Positions 14,035 through 21,140 of a DNA stretch of 21,316 bases are shown piece by piece. This DNA comes from Chloroflexota bacterium (GTDB lineage Bacteria; Chloroflexota; Anaerolineae; B4-G1), in the NCBI GenBank assembly GCA_024232355.1, contig JAAEPW010000946.1:1-21316 (forward strand), given 5' to 3'. The first letter of the stretch is position 1, and each line of letters starts with the position of its first letter. Both the position numbers and the translations under genes were made by a program. The notes under the pieces are model-generated. The model saw only the letters and a list, made by a program, of their open reading frames with translations. It was not told where the DNA came from and searched no databases.

Positions 14035-15000
14035 ATGTACACAAAAGTTCGTTTCACATTAGCCACATTGGCAGCGATCGCCGCGCTGCTGACTGGTTGT
14101 GGTCCCCAACCGACACCAGAGACCATTGTGCAAGAGGTGGCAGTAGAAGTGACCAGAGTCGTAGAAGGCGAGACTGTCGTGGAGACCGTGACCGAATTGG
14201 TGGAGGTGACTGTAGGACCAGAGCCAATAGCGGTGGCAGACGCGAGCCTGCCTGGCGGGCATACCCTGTCCTCGCTCTCTCACCGTCCCAACCGGCTCAT
14301 CATCAAGAACGCCGAGATCAATTTACTGGTCACCGACACTGACACAGCCATTGATCGCACCGCCCAGGTCGTGGTCGACTATGGTGGATACATCATCAGT
14401 TCTCGCGCCTGGCACGAGCAATGGTACGATCAAAACTATAAACACGCCACTGTCACCCTGGCTGTCCCGGCAGATCAGTTCGAGCAGGTGATGCGCAGAC
14501 TACGTGGGCTGGCACTGCGCGTGATGGATGAAACTGCTTCCGGTCAGGATGTGACCGACGAGTACGTGGACCTGGAATCGCGCCTGGACAATCTAACGGC
14601 TACCCGAGACCGCATCCGAGAGTTCCTCGACCAGGCAGAGGACGTTGACGAAGCGCTCAAGGTCAACAAAGAACTGGCCGCCGTCGAGGGGAAGATCGAG
14701 CAGGTTCAGGGGCGGATGAACTATCTCTTTGACCGGGCCGCCTATTCTACCATCACGGTCCAGATCGATCCCGAACTGCCAAAGACCGCTCCGACGCCCA
14801 CCCCCACGCCGACACCCACCCCAGGCCCGCCGTGGAAGCCGATGCAGGCCGTGGAACAGGCCGAGGATGAACTGGGGGCTATCCTGCGCGTTCTGGCCGA
14901 GAGGGTGATCTGGTTCGGCATCGTCGTCGTGCCATTGGTGGGGCCGCCAGCCTTGTGCGCTTGGGGCATCTATCGGTGGATCAAGCGGCGTCGCGGATGA
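14035..15000 (+). CDS. DUF4349 lipoprotein (paralog 2)
   Basis: This 321-aa protein shares its architecture with the preceding gene: lipobox LLTGC (Cys22), a Val/Glu/Thr-rich spacer, the DUF4349 domain from about residue 80 (RPNRLIIKNAEINLLV, YIISSRAW, RRLRGLALRVMDE, SGQDVTDEYVDLESRL), a likely coiled coil (VEGKIEQVQGRMNYL), a short Pro-Thr run, and a C-terminal helix ending WGIYRWIKRR. The identity between the two copies is high in the domain and at the C-terminal helix and low in the spacer. AGGGAGAAG precedes the ATG. The genes are in tandem and separated only by the 104-bp inverted repeat, so they arose by duplication and are probably co-transcribed. Function is unknown. Confidence 0.92.
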   Translation: MYTKVRFTLATLAAIAALLTGCGPQPTPETIVQEVAVEVTRVVEGETVVETVTELVEVTVGPEPIAVADASLPGGHTLSSLSHRPNRLIIKNAEINLLVTDTDTAIDRTAQVVVDYGGYIISSRAWHEQWYDQNYKHATVTLAVPADQFEQVMRRLRGLALRVMDETASGQDVTDEYVDLESRLDNLTATRDRIREFLDQAEDVDEALKVNKELAAVEGKIEQVQGRMNYLFDRAAYSTITVQIDPELPKTAPTPTPTPTPTPGPPWKPMQAVEQAEDELGAILRVLAERVIWFGIVVVPLVGPPALCAWGIYRWIKRRRG

Positions 15001-15002
15001 GT

Positions 15003-15107
15003 GTAGGGGCGACGCATTCCCCATCAAGTCGTATCGTTTCCAAGACTTGAACAAGTCACGGAAACTCGTTCTTTTCAAGATGGCTGTAGGGAATGCGTCG
15101 CCCCTAC
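15003..15107. repeat. 105-bp inverted-repeat element, copy 2, between convergent genes
   Basis: Arms GTAGGGGCGACGCATTCCC (15003-15021) and its exact complement (15089-15107) enclose a nested hairpin in which GTTTCC, GACTTG, CAAGTC and GGAAAC pair in order. It begins 2 bp after the second DUF4349 stop, and its right arm contains the stop codon of moaE, which converges from the other strand. Its position suits a two-way transcript end, although there is no clear T-run. Confidence 0.8.
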
Positions 15108-15523
15108 CGTTGTTCACTCTTCCACTCGGTCCCGTCTGCCCATACCTCTTTTTTCCAGATGGGGACGATCTCTTTCAGCCGTTCGATGGCATAACGGAGA
15201 GCGTCGAAAACTTCCGGACGGTGGGCCGCACAGAGGGCGATAACCACGGCGGTTTCTCCCACGGGCAATTGTCCCATTCGGTGGACGATGGCGACCTCTC
15301 GAATCGTCGTCCAGCGCTCGCGAATTTCGTCGCCGATCTGGCTCAGCATCCCCTCGGCCATCTCGGGGTACGCTTCGTATTCCAGGTGATGTACTGCTCG
15401 CCCGTCTGTCGCGTCGCGCACCACGCCGATAAAGGTGACGATCGCCCCGTTGGCTGGATCGGCCAGCCGGGAGACGACCTTATCCACGGATAGTTCGTCT
15501 GGTGTGATCTCGAATAGTTTCAT
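15104..15523 (-). CDS. moaE: Molybdopterin synthase catalytic (large) subunit MoaE
   Basis: This 139-aa protein is the large subunit of molybdopterin synthase, which with thiocarboxylated MoaD inserts two sulfurs into cyclic pyranopterin monophosphate in the cytoplasm. Family landmarks are GAIVTFIGVVRD (26-37), LEYEAYPEMAE (47-57), HRMGQLPVGE (81-90), AAHR (99-102) and RLKEIVPIWKKE (115-126), with the conserved lysines at 117 and 124. Length is normal. It is the last gene of the moa operon and starts 5 bp after the moaD stop, using a GGAGG-rich site inside the end of moaD. Its final codons and TAG run into the arm of an inverted-repeat element. Confidence 0.96.
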   Translation of the reverse strand: MKLFEITPDELSVDKVVSRLADPANGAIVTFIGVVRDATDGRAVHHLEYEAYPEMAEGMLSQIGDEIRERWTTIREVAIVHRMGQLPVGETAVVIALCAAHRPEVFDALRYAIERLKEIVPIWKKEVWADGTEWKSEQR

Positions 15524-15528
15524 CGATC

Positions 15529-15774
15529 TTACCCCCCTCCGACGGGCGGCAGGCAGGCGACCTCATCCCCATCGTGCAGTTCGGTCTGCATATCGACGTA
15601 GGCGCGGTTCACGGCGACGCTGATAAAGCGCATATAGACGCGCAGAACGGGGTATTCGTCCGTCAGCATCTCGATCAACGCTTCCACTGTCGTTCCCGGT
15701 GCCAGTTCCTTTTCAATGTCGCTCGTCCCAATCGCCTCTCTCGGCGCAGCAAAAAACTTGACTCGAACCTTCAT
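15529..15774 (-). CDS. moaD: Molybdopterin synthase sulfur carrier (small) subunit MoaD
   Basis: This ubiquitin-like sulfur carrier of 81 aa begins [16 protein letters not shown] and ends in the diagnostic Gly-Gly tail (PPVGGG), whose last glycine is adenylated and then thiocarboxylated. An ATG 15 bases further upstream (15789) would add five residues. I prefer 15774 because its ATG overlaps the moaC TGA as ATGA, which suggests translational coupling, because GGAG lies at the right distance, and because the family normally starts at MKV. It is the partner of MoaE encoded directly downstream. Confidence 0.93.
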   Translation of the reverse strand: MKVRVKFFAAPREAIGTSDIEKELAPGTTVEALIEMLTDEYPVLRVYMRFISVAVNRAYVDMQTELHDGDEVACLPPVGGG

Positions 15775-16247
15775 TCGTTCATTCTCCATTCTCCACTCTT
15801 TCCCCCGCTCTTGTATACGAGGTGAATGTTATCAATGCGCATCGTCTTTTCCACCGCCTTGGCCATATCATAGATGGTCAGAGCGGCCACGCTGACGGCG
15901 GTGAGAGCTTCCATCTCGACGCCGGTCTTGCCCCGGCTGCGCGCCGTCGCCGTGATCTCGATGCGCGATGCTTCTGTGTCAATGTGAAACGCGACGTCCA
16001 CCTTGGTCAGCATGATGGGGTGGCATAAGGGGATGAGATCGGGCGTGCGCTTGGCGGCCATGATCCCCGCCGTCTGCGCCACAGCCAACACGTCTCCCTT
16101 GGGTACGCCCTTTTCGGCGATGAGGCGCAGCGTCTCTGGGCACATCGCGACCTCTCCCTTGGCAACCGCTATCCGCTCTGTGTCTGGTTTTTCGCCCACG
16201 TCCACCATGTGGATGCGACCGTCTTTGTCCAGGTGTGTCAGTTTCAT
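15771..16247 (-). CDS. moaC: Cyclic pyranopterin monophosphate synthase MoaC
   Basis: This 158-aa enzyme converts 3',8-cyclo-7,8-dihydro-GTP, the MoaA product, into cyclic pyranopterin monophosphate. Visible family motifs are AVAKGEV (27-33), [28 protein letters not shown] (50-77), [21 protein letters not shown] (111-131) and KSGGKSGEW (146-154). Asp127 and Lys130 match the catalytic pair of the family. The frame is open for 12 more codons upstream, but the ATG at 16247 gives the normal start and has GGAGAA 7 bases before it. The upstream part overlaps a repeat-like sequence after moaA. It overlaps moaD by four bases. Confidence 0.96.
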   Translation of the reverse strand: MKLTHLDKDGRIHMVDVGEKPDTERIAVAKGEVAMCPETLRLIAEKGVPKGDVLAVAQTAGIMAAKRTPDLIPLCHPIMLTKVDVAFHIDTEASRIEITATARSRGKTGVEMEALTAVSVAALTIYDMAKAVEKTMRIDNIHLVYKSGGKSGEWRMNE

Positions 16248-16260
16248 ACTAGTTCTCCAA

Positions 16261-16281
16261 GCAAGTGCGTCGCACCTGCAC
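16261..16281. repeat. Fragment related to the inverted-repeat arms
   Basis: Read on the - strand, GTGCAGGTGCGACGCACTTG matches the arm GTGTAGGGGCGACGCATTCC at 14 of the first 17 positions. It fills the 35-bp gap between moaA and moaC. No second arm is present, so it may be a solo arm or a decayed copy. Confidence 0.4.
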
Positions 16282-16282
16282 A

Positions 16283-17299
16283 CTATCCCCCAATCTCTGA
16301 CATCACCCGGTTCTCTGGTTTTTCCAAGTCATCCAGGTGATGCTCCATCGGTTTGACTGCGATACCTCGCAAAAGCAGGTCCTTGATCTGGGCAGCGTCC
16401 GCTCCCTGGCGCAAGGGTGTGCGCAGGTCGATTTCCTGGTCGGAGAGCAGGCAGGGGCGCAGTTGGCCGTCGGCGGTGAGGCGCAGCCGGTTGCACTGGT
16501 AGCAAAAATGCTCACTGATGGGGCTGATAAATCCGAGGGTGCCCTGCGCCCCAGACAGACGATAGTACCGGGCCGGTCCGTTGCCGGTGCTGACCTTGGC
16601 CGGTTCCAACGCACCCAACGCGGACTCGATCCGTTGCCGAATTTCTTGCGCCGTCACGACCCGCTCGCGCCAGCCACCATCGGCCATCACGCCGTTTCCC
16701 ATTGGCATCGGGCTGATGCCGAGAGGCATCACCTCGATAAAGCGAACGTTCCACGTCGACTCTATCGTCTTTTGGGCAAAATCCACCACCTCGTCGTCGT
16801 TCATCCCGCGGATGACCACGGTGTTGATCTTGATCGGTTCCAGCCCTGCTTCCCGCGCGGCTTCCATCCCGGTCAGTACGTCCGCCAACTGGCCTTGCCG
16901 CGTGATGCGTCCAAAGCGCTCGGGACGCAGCGTGTCCAGGCTGATGTTGACCCGCCGCAGACCCGCCTCGGCCAGGTCTGCGGCGTGGCGTGAGAGCAGG
17001 ATGCTGTTGGTCGTCATCGCCAGATCATCGATGCCGGGGATGCGGGCCAACTGGCGCACTAGGTCCACGAATCCTGGCCGGACCAGCGGCTCGCCACCGG
17101 TCAATCGGATTTTGCTGATGCCCAGCTCGGCTGCAGCCCGCACGATGGTCTCGATCTCTTCATAACTCAGGATATCATCGTGCGAGCGCCAGGGCACTCC
17201 CTCCGGCGGCATACAGTAGAGGCAGCGCAGGTTGCAGCGGTCGGTCACAGAGATGCGCAGATAACTGATGGGTCGATTGTAAGCGTCTAAATGGGCCAT
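16283..17299 (-). CDS. moaA: GTP 3',8-cyclase MoaA (radical SAM)
   Basis: This 338-aa radical SAM enzyme catalyses the first step of molybdenum cofactor synthesis, rearranging GTP to 3',8-cyclo-7,8-dihydro-GTP. The SAM-binding cluster motif is Cys22-x3-Cys26-x2-Cys29 within [16 protein letters not shown], followed by [11 protein letters not shown]. The second 4Fe-4S cluster, which binds GTP, has Cys266, Cys269 and Cys283 ([13 protein letters not shown] then RPC). The C-terminal Gly-Gly (SEIGG) needed for activity is intact. The ATG at 17299 is preceded by GAGG. It leads the operon moaA-moaC-moaD-moaE. The roughly 200-base leader carries a riboswitch-like fold and an intrinsic terminator, so expression is probably controlled by cofactor level. 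Confidence 0.97.
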   Translation of the reverse strand: MAHLDAYNRPISYLRISVTDRCNLRCLYCMPPEGVPWRSHDDILSYEEIETIVRAAAELGISKIRLTGGEPLVRPGFVDLVRQLARIPGIDDLAMTTNSILLSRHAADLAEAGLRRVNISLDTLRPERFGRITRQGQLADVLTGMEAAREAGLEPIKINTVVIRGMNDDEVVDFAQKTIESTWNVRFIEVMPLGISPMPMGNGVMADGGWRERVVTAQEIRQRIESALGALEPAKVSTGNGPARYYRLSGAQGTLGFISPISEHFCYQCNRLRLTADGQLRPCLLSDQEIDLRTPLRQGADAAQIKDLLLRGIAVKPMEHHLDDLEKPENRVMSEIGG

Positions 17300-17346
17300 A
17301 TAACCTCAAGTTTGTTCAAAAAGTCGAAACCTGTTTCATCATTCTA

Positions 17347-17382
17347 ATAAAAACAGCGTCCACCGAAAAGAGGTGGACGCTG
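17347..17382 (-). terminator. Intrinsic terminator in the moaA leader (attenuator)
   Basis: On the - strand an 11-bp perfect stem (CAGCGTCCACC with GGTGGACGCTG, 17354-17382) closes a 7-base loop and is followed at once by TTTTTATT. It sits after the riboswitch-like fold and about 50 bases before the moaA start, where it can only serve as a leader attenuator for moaA. Confidence 0.88.
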
Positions 17383-17387
17383 GCCTA

Positions 17388-17505
17388 TGGACTGCCTGTC
17401 GCCCAATCTCCTTTCCAAACACAGGAGGCGTGATCGTTTCCAATCACACCCTATCGCCCACCCCCCGTAGGCTTGGCCCGTAGGGATGATGGGTCGGAGA
17501 AGGGA
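17388..17505 (-). promoter_or_regulatory. Moco riboswitch-like leader (Moco RNA motif)
   Basis: The moaA leader on the - strand contains TCTCCGACCC near its 5' end, a UGAUUG-GAAA-CGAUCA hairpin with a GNRA tetraloop, CGCCTCC, and then GGAAAGGAGATTGGGCG followed by GACAGGCAGTCC. CGCC and CTCC can pair with GGCG and GGAG. As I remember it, this arrangement agrees with the Moco RNA motif, which binds molybdenum cofactor and lies upstream of moa genes. The downstream intrinsic terminator would be the expression platform. The class assignment rests on remembered consensus and position; a covariance-model match would settle it. Confidence 0.75.
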
Positions 17506-17525
17506 CATTTTATACGATTGGGGGT

Positions 17526-17553
17526 ATTCTACACGTTTTTTCCAAGGTAGCAA
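17526..17553 (-). promoter_or_regulatory. Possible moaA operon promoter
   Basis: On the - strand TTGCTA (17553-17548) and TAGAAT (17531-17526) are 16 bp apart, each a partial match to sigma-70 boxes. Transcription would start just ahead of the riboswitch-like fold, which fits. A TATAAAAT at 17514-17507 is an alternative -10 box but would leave the fold's 5' edge little room. Confidence 0.4.
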
Positions 17554-17582
17554 GTGTGAGGCGATGATTCTTATAGCCGCTT

Positions 17583-18311
17583 TTACTCGTCCTCAGACTG
17601 CGAATCCATCAACTCGGATAAAGTGACCACGCGAAACCCCCGGCGATCGAGTTCTGGCAGTATCGTCTGGAGCGCTGTGGCCGTGCGCTCGCCGCGACCG
17701 CCATAATCGTGGAGGACGATGATCGAACCGGGCTGAACGGTGCCCAAAATATAGCGCGCCGCGAACCAGGCAGATGGAATTTGCGGGTCAAAGGGGTGGA
17801 CGGAGCCAAGAGCACACTGGTAGCCGTGCGCGTGAATGATCGAGAGCATCTCGGCATTGTACCAACCCGATCCGGGCCGGAACCAGCGCATATCCGAGAA
17901 CTGGGAGAGCACATCGTGCGCCTCCAGCAATTGTCGCTCAAAGTCAGCGGGCGGCAACAGGATGCTGCGCTCGTCGGTCGTGAGGTGATTGGCGAGTTCG
18001 TGCCCTTCTTCCAACGTGCGGGTAATGATATCTTCGTTGCCCGGTATACGGCTCGTGATCAAGAAAAAGGTCGCATGCGCGTTGTACCGGTCAAGCACGT
18101 CCAGAATTTTAGGACTCGTGGCAGGGTCTGGCCCGTCGTCAATCGTCAGTGCGACGACGGGTTCCTCGGTCTCGACAAAATAGATTACTTGTGGTGATCG
18201 CTTTGCGATCGCCGTGACGATTCGATCAGGTTGAAACACACCTATCCCGCCCATAATGAATGCCAGTATCAATACAGCCGCGCCGATTTGGCGGCCCTTT
18301 TGCGATGTCAT
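17583..18311 (-). CDS. Membrane-anchored CE4 polysaccharide deacetylase (NodB homology domain)
   Basis: This protein of about 242 aa has an N-terminal signal anchor (IGAAVLILAFIMGGIGVF) and a NodB-type domain expected outside the membrane, removing N- or O-acetyl groups from a cell-wall or surface polysaccharide. Motif 1 is LTIDDGPD with the catalytic and metal aspartates, motif 3 is FRPGSGWYN, and the C-terminal motif is VLHDYGGRGERTATAL. Motif 2 reads GHELANHLTTDE: the usual H-x3-H metal pair is H-x3-D here. The ATG at 18311 is used; two TTG codons precede it in frame (18317, 18314). No good Shine-Dalgarno sits at the proper distance from any of them, so the start is uncertain. It lies directly upstream of the moaA promoter region without a visible terminator between. 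Confidence 0.88.
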   Translation of the reverse strand: MTSQKGRQIGAAVLILAFIMGGIGVFQPDRIVTAIAKRSPQVIYFVETEEPVVALTIDDGPDPATSPKILDVLDRYNAHATFFLITSRIPGNEDIITRTLEEGHELANHLTTDERSILLPPADFERQLLEAHDVLSQFSDMRWFRPGSGWYNAEMLSIIHAHGYQCALGSVHPFDPQIPSAWFAARYILGTVQPGSIIVLHDYGGRGERTATALQTILPELDRRGFRVVTLSELMDSQSEDE

Positions 18312-18418
18312 CAACAAGACTCTGATACCAGTTCATATCTCCTTTTGAAACAAAAAGCCACCCTTTTGACAATCGCAGGATGACTTTTTCGATTGCAGAT
18401 TGGGTAATGCTATATTTC

Positions 18419-18436
18419 TGCGCACAGATGTGCGCA
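18419..18436. repeat. 8-bp perfect palindrome upstream of the deacetylase gene
   Basis: TGCGCACA and TGTGCGCA are separated by two bases, about 110 bp before the deacetylase start. The symmetry is what a dimeric repressor would bind, but a short hairpin in the transcript is equally possible. No regulator gene is nearby. Confidence 0.4.
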
Positions 18437-18512
18437 ACAATCACAGATAATAACAGGTTTCCATTATACCCAACATCTGACGCTTGCGCAAACAGATATT
18501 CGGACGATGTAG

Positions 18513-18531
18513 GGCAAGTTGGCAACTTGCC
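18513..18531. repeat. GTAGGGCAAGTT hairpin repeat
   Basis: GGCAAGTT (18513-18520) pairs with AACTTGCC (18524-18531) and is preceded by GTAG. The same layout, GTAG plus a GGCGGGT/ACCCGCC stem, occurs at the right edge of the window, which suggests a family of short hairpin repeats. Confidence 0.5.
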
Positions 18532-18636
18532 AGGACGCAATTTACCGACGGATGTTGTCGACCGCTGGCGACCAAGGCCAAGATCGCCAACTCACCCCGC
18601 CAGATCGCTATTGCTGCCGGGAGGCCCTTGCGTGCA

Positions 18637-18672
18637 AAAGCCCCCTGATCTATTTCAAGACCAGGGGGCTTT
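18637..18672 (-). terminator. Second intrinsic terminator hairpin of the beta-helix gene
   Basis: An 11-bp perfect stem, AAAGCCCCCTG with CAGGGGGCTTT, has a 14-base loop and ends in CTTTTG on the - strand. It comes just after the first hairpin downstream of the beta-helix stop. The symmetry would also allow use from the + strand, but no + strand gene ends nearby. Confidence 0.75.
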
Positions 18673-18682
18673 ACATTTTCCC

Positions 18683-18715
18683 AAACCCCAAGGGTCTGAC
18701 AGACCCTTGGGGTTT
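18683..18715 (-). terminator. First intrinsic terminator hairpin of the beta-helix gene
   Basis: A 15-bp perfect stem, AAACCCCAAGGGTCT with AGACCCTTGGGGTTT, has a 3-base loop and lies 13 bp past the stop of the 617-aa protein gene. The T-run after it is short (TTTGGGAAAA on the - strand), so the pair of hairpins probably acts together. Confidence 0.75.
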
Positions 18716-18728
18716 TAACTTTTGCCAG

Positions 18729-20582
18729 TTAGTTATTCTTGATCACTAATGGCAAGTAGACTATGATCTTGGGGGCGACTTGAGGGACACAACTTGCTGG
18801 AGCCACAGTCTTAAAGTTGGCATAATCCACACCCGTATTGACTGTATCCCCACTGCCGTACCCTGCACCACCAGGGCCATCAGCCGCGCCCCACCAGTTG
18901 TCTTGGGCCGACAGGGTACCCTCAGCAACATCAGCGAGAAACACTCCCGTGTCGGTGTTGTTGATGATGCAACCGTTAGTAGCGGTGATGCTGCCACTAG
19001 AGTCAAGGTAAAGCCCGCCGCCGTCGGTGCTGGCCGAATTATCAAGTATATGCGTCCCCGTCAGCGTCGCGCTACTCTCGGAGACATACACCCCGCCGCC
19101 ATATTGGCCGGCAGCATTGCTGATCACAGTGGCGTTTGTGATTGTAAATGCCGAGTGGTTCTCATTAACGTATATAGCCCCGCCGTTCATAGCGGCGCGG
19201 TTGTTGATAAAGAGCGCCTCGCCGATAGTGGCGGTCACATAGCCCTGCATTGTTAGCCCACCGCCATACTCAGCTTGATTATCACTGATAACGGTTCCCC
19301 CGACTATCGTAAGATAGATGTGCTTACCCTCCCACAAAGAGGTATCTTCACCTGCAACCACCCCGCCGCCAGAATTTGCAGTCGCCGAGTTATTGATGAT
19401 GCGTGCACCATCCAACGTGGCGTGGAGTGTAGCACCACTACCTACACCCAAACCAACGCCGAGTGATTGATTGTGGCTGATTTCCCCCTTGAGAACAACG
19501 GTGCCGACATCATTTATCTCTACCCTTATTCCTATATCGTTATCACTGATGCGCCCCCCTGCCCCCTGCGTAAAAGTCACCGGATCATACCCAGACAGGA
19601 CTACCCCTTGTCCATAGTGGTTGATAACCTCCCCGCCATTCAAGGCAAAGCTGCCCCCGTCGATGTATACCCCGTCGCTATCATCCGCAACTACCACGTT
19701 GTAGACAGTATTACCACTGATAACGCCTGCGTTCCAGATGACCTGACCACCCTCCTCAACGCCTACCCCGCCACCGAAGGCAAGCAAACCATATTTTATG
19801 ACACGGGCATCATTAGCACTGACGAGTGTATCACCAGTTACAGAGAGTACGCCCCGAACATGGATCCCTCCGCCGCTGGCGCCGCCCGCAGTTCCACTGC
19901 GTGTAAAGTGCATTGTGTTCTGTATAACGCGTGCGCCGTCCAAAAGCACGTGGCCGGATGGACCAATATATATTCCTCCTCCATCCTGATCGGATTCATT
20001 GTTGATAATTTGCGAATCCAACAGGGTGACGTCGCCCCCTTGGACGAGTATCCCGCCGCCAACTCCGCCGGTTATGTCGAAAAGAGCTTTGCTGTCCGAG
20101 ATAACCGAATTGCTCAAGGTGAGATTGGCATCAGCGTTCCAAACCCGAATGCCGCCGCCCCCTATATCTCGGGTTATACTCCCACTATATACCGTTACCC
20201 CAGAGATGACCACCACGCCGCTGCCGCGAATGTCAAACACCCGGTCTATGCCGCCGGCGTTGATGATGGTTTGACCCGCTCCCGCGCCTGTAATGGTCAG
20301 CGCGTCCGAACTTGTGATGTCAAGGTCGCCGGTGTTGTTGTTATCTTCCTCCGTCCCAGTGATGGTGAGGGTATAGGTTCCGGCAGGCAGCGTGATGGTG
20401 TCGTCTTCTCCATTGCTGTTGGCTGTCGAAATTGCCTCTCGCAAAGAACCTACGCCGCCGTCGGTAAAGATGGTTACGCCAATGTCTGCCGCTAGAACGC
20501 CAGGGATAGCCAGCGCCCCTAGCACCGCCAGGGTTAGGACTAGGCCCAGAAATAGAGGGAATGCTAAACGTTTGGTCTTCAT
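18729..20582 (-). CDS. Secreted right-handed beta-helix protein with SLREAI motif and YLPLVIKN tail
   Basis: This 617-aa protein begins with a clear signal peptide (MKTKRLAFPLFLG to about residue 31, GVLA before ADIG). The mature start has GGVGSLREAISTANSN, the SLREAI-type motif of autotransporter-adhesin and polymorphic membrane protein-like beta-helix proteins, then DDTITLPAGTYTLTITG. The body is a long series of short parallel beta-helix turns, with recurring GGGI/GGGV, V-I-S-x-N and I-I-N-N motifs. Near the C-terminus, QDNWWGAADGPGG is a typical last turn, followed by the tail KIIVYLPLVIKNN, which I associate with surface proteins of Chloroflexota. AGGAGAA precedes the ATG. It should be exported and surface-located; a carbohydrate-binding, lyase or adhesive role cannot be chosen from the sequence. 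Two terminator hairpins follow it. Confidence 0.88.
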   Translation of the reverse strand: MKTKRLAFPLFLGLVLTLAVLGALAIPGVLAADIGVTIFTDGGVGSLREAISTANSNGEDDTITLPAGTYTLTITGTEEDNNNTGDLDITSSDALTITGAGAGQTIINAGGIDRVFDIRGSGVVVISGVTVYSGSITRDIGGGGIRVWNADANLTLSNSVISDSKALFDITGGVGGGILVQGGDVTLLDSQIINNESDQDGGGIYIGPSGHVLLDGARVIQNTMHFTRSGTAGGASGGGIHVRGVLSVTGDTLVSANDARVIKYGLLAFGGGVGVEEGGQVIWNAGVISGNTVYNVVVADDSDGVYIDGGSFALNGGEVINHYGQGVVLSGYDPVTFTQGAGGRISDNDIGIRVEINDVGTVVLKGEISHNQSLGVGLGVGSGATLHATLDGARIINNSATANSGGGVVAGEDTSLWEGKHIYLTIVGGTVISDNQAEYGGGLTMQGYVTATIGEALFINNRAAMNGGAIYVNENHSAFTITNATVISNAAGQYGGGVYVSESSATLTGTHILDNSASTDGGGLYLDSSGSITATNGCIINNTDTGVFLADVAEGTLSAQDNWWGAADGPGGAGYGSGDTVNTGVDYANFKTVAPASCVPQVAPKIIVYLPLVIKNN

Positions 20583-20840
20583 TTTGTTTGTTCTCCTGTG
20601 TTAAATATAAAAGACGCAAGATTTTTCATCTATGTGTCCGCACAATGTCGCAAATGATACGCCAGCGCCACTAGAACGTTGTTGATCACAAACTCTGGGC
20701 TGGCTCAATCGAGTCGGCCGCGGTCCGGTAGAAAAACACCTCTTGGGTGCAGTTACAGTTTGTGTCTGGTCTTGTCGGCATCACCTCCTCTCGTCAGACG
20801 CTGCGGTGAATGGGGAAAAGAACGCACACGAAAAGAAACC

Positions 20841-20858
20841 GGGCTTGGCGTCAAGCCC
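20841..20858 (-). terminator. Terminator-like hairpin
   Basis: GGGCTTG (20841-20847) pairs with CAAGCCC (20852-20858) around a 4-base loop. Read on the - strand it is followed by GGTTTCTTTT, so it could end a transcript arriving from beyond the right edge, before the beta-helix gene starts. Confidence 0.5.
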
Positions 20859-21008
20859 CGATTTCCGGCTGTTGAGGGCCTGCGTTTGGTTTTCGTTCGA
20901 GTGTGTGTCTATTCTCGGGGAGGGGGGGCAGCACGTCAGGGTTGGTGAAAGAAAAAGTTGTGTTGCAGACTCGTTTGGTCGTGCGTGTGATCATTTGGTC
21001 CCCGCCCT

Positions 21009-21025
21009 TTTGCTACCGGATACTT
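21009..21025. repeat. Solo end resembling the 1648-1789 element
   Basis: TTTGCTACCGGATACTT differs by one base from the left end of the element at 1648 (TTTGCTACCGGACACTT), with GATCA following. I see no second end within the window. Confidence 0.45.
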
Positions 21026-21046
21026 GATCACCATTATACTCTATCA

Positions 21047-21099
21047 ACCTTCCAAACGCCTTACAAAATGGGCCGCTGACCTTCCAAAAACCTTCCAAA
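21047..21099. repeat. Three direct copies of ACCTTCCAAA
   Basis: ACCTTCCAAA occurs at 21047-21056, 21079-21088 and 21090-21099, with start-to-start spacing of 32 and 11. The spacing is not periodic, so regulatory binding sites or a decayed dispersed repeat are both possible. Confidence 0.55.
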
Positions 21100-21140
21100 T
21101 TGTGTGCATGCTCCCCTGATTGACCCCCAAATCTTTTTTG

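Larger units (their letters stand above)
18312..18728. other. Intergenic region between deacetylase and beta-helix genes
   Basis: About 415 bp hold no supported gene. From left to right there are a possible leader of the deacetylase gene, a palindrome TGCGCACA-GA-TGTGCGCA (18419-18436), a GGCAAGTT hairpin (18513-18531) and two strong terminator hairpins (18637-18715). Confidence 0.6.

Noticed and set aside
15775..15789. Upstream moaD start adding MENER
   Set aside because: No ribosome binding site at the proper distance; the ATGA overlap with moaC at 15774-15771 and the family start favour the shorter form.
19467..20495. Long 342-codon + strand frame opposite the beta-helix gene
   Set aside because: It is antisense to a protein with signal peptide, SLREAI motif and repeated beta-helix turns; its translation lacks any coherent features.
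20743..21027. 94-codon + strand frame upstream of the beta-helix gene
   Set aside because: Overlaps another frame, crosses a terminator-like hairpin and shows no family signal.
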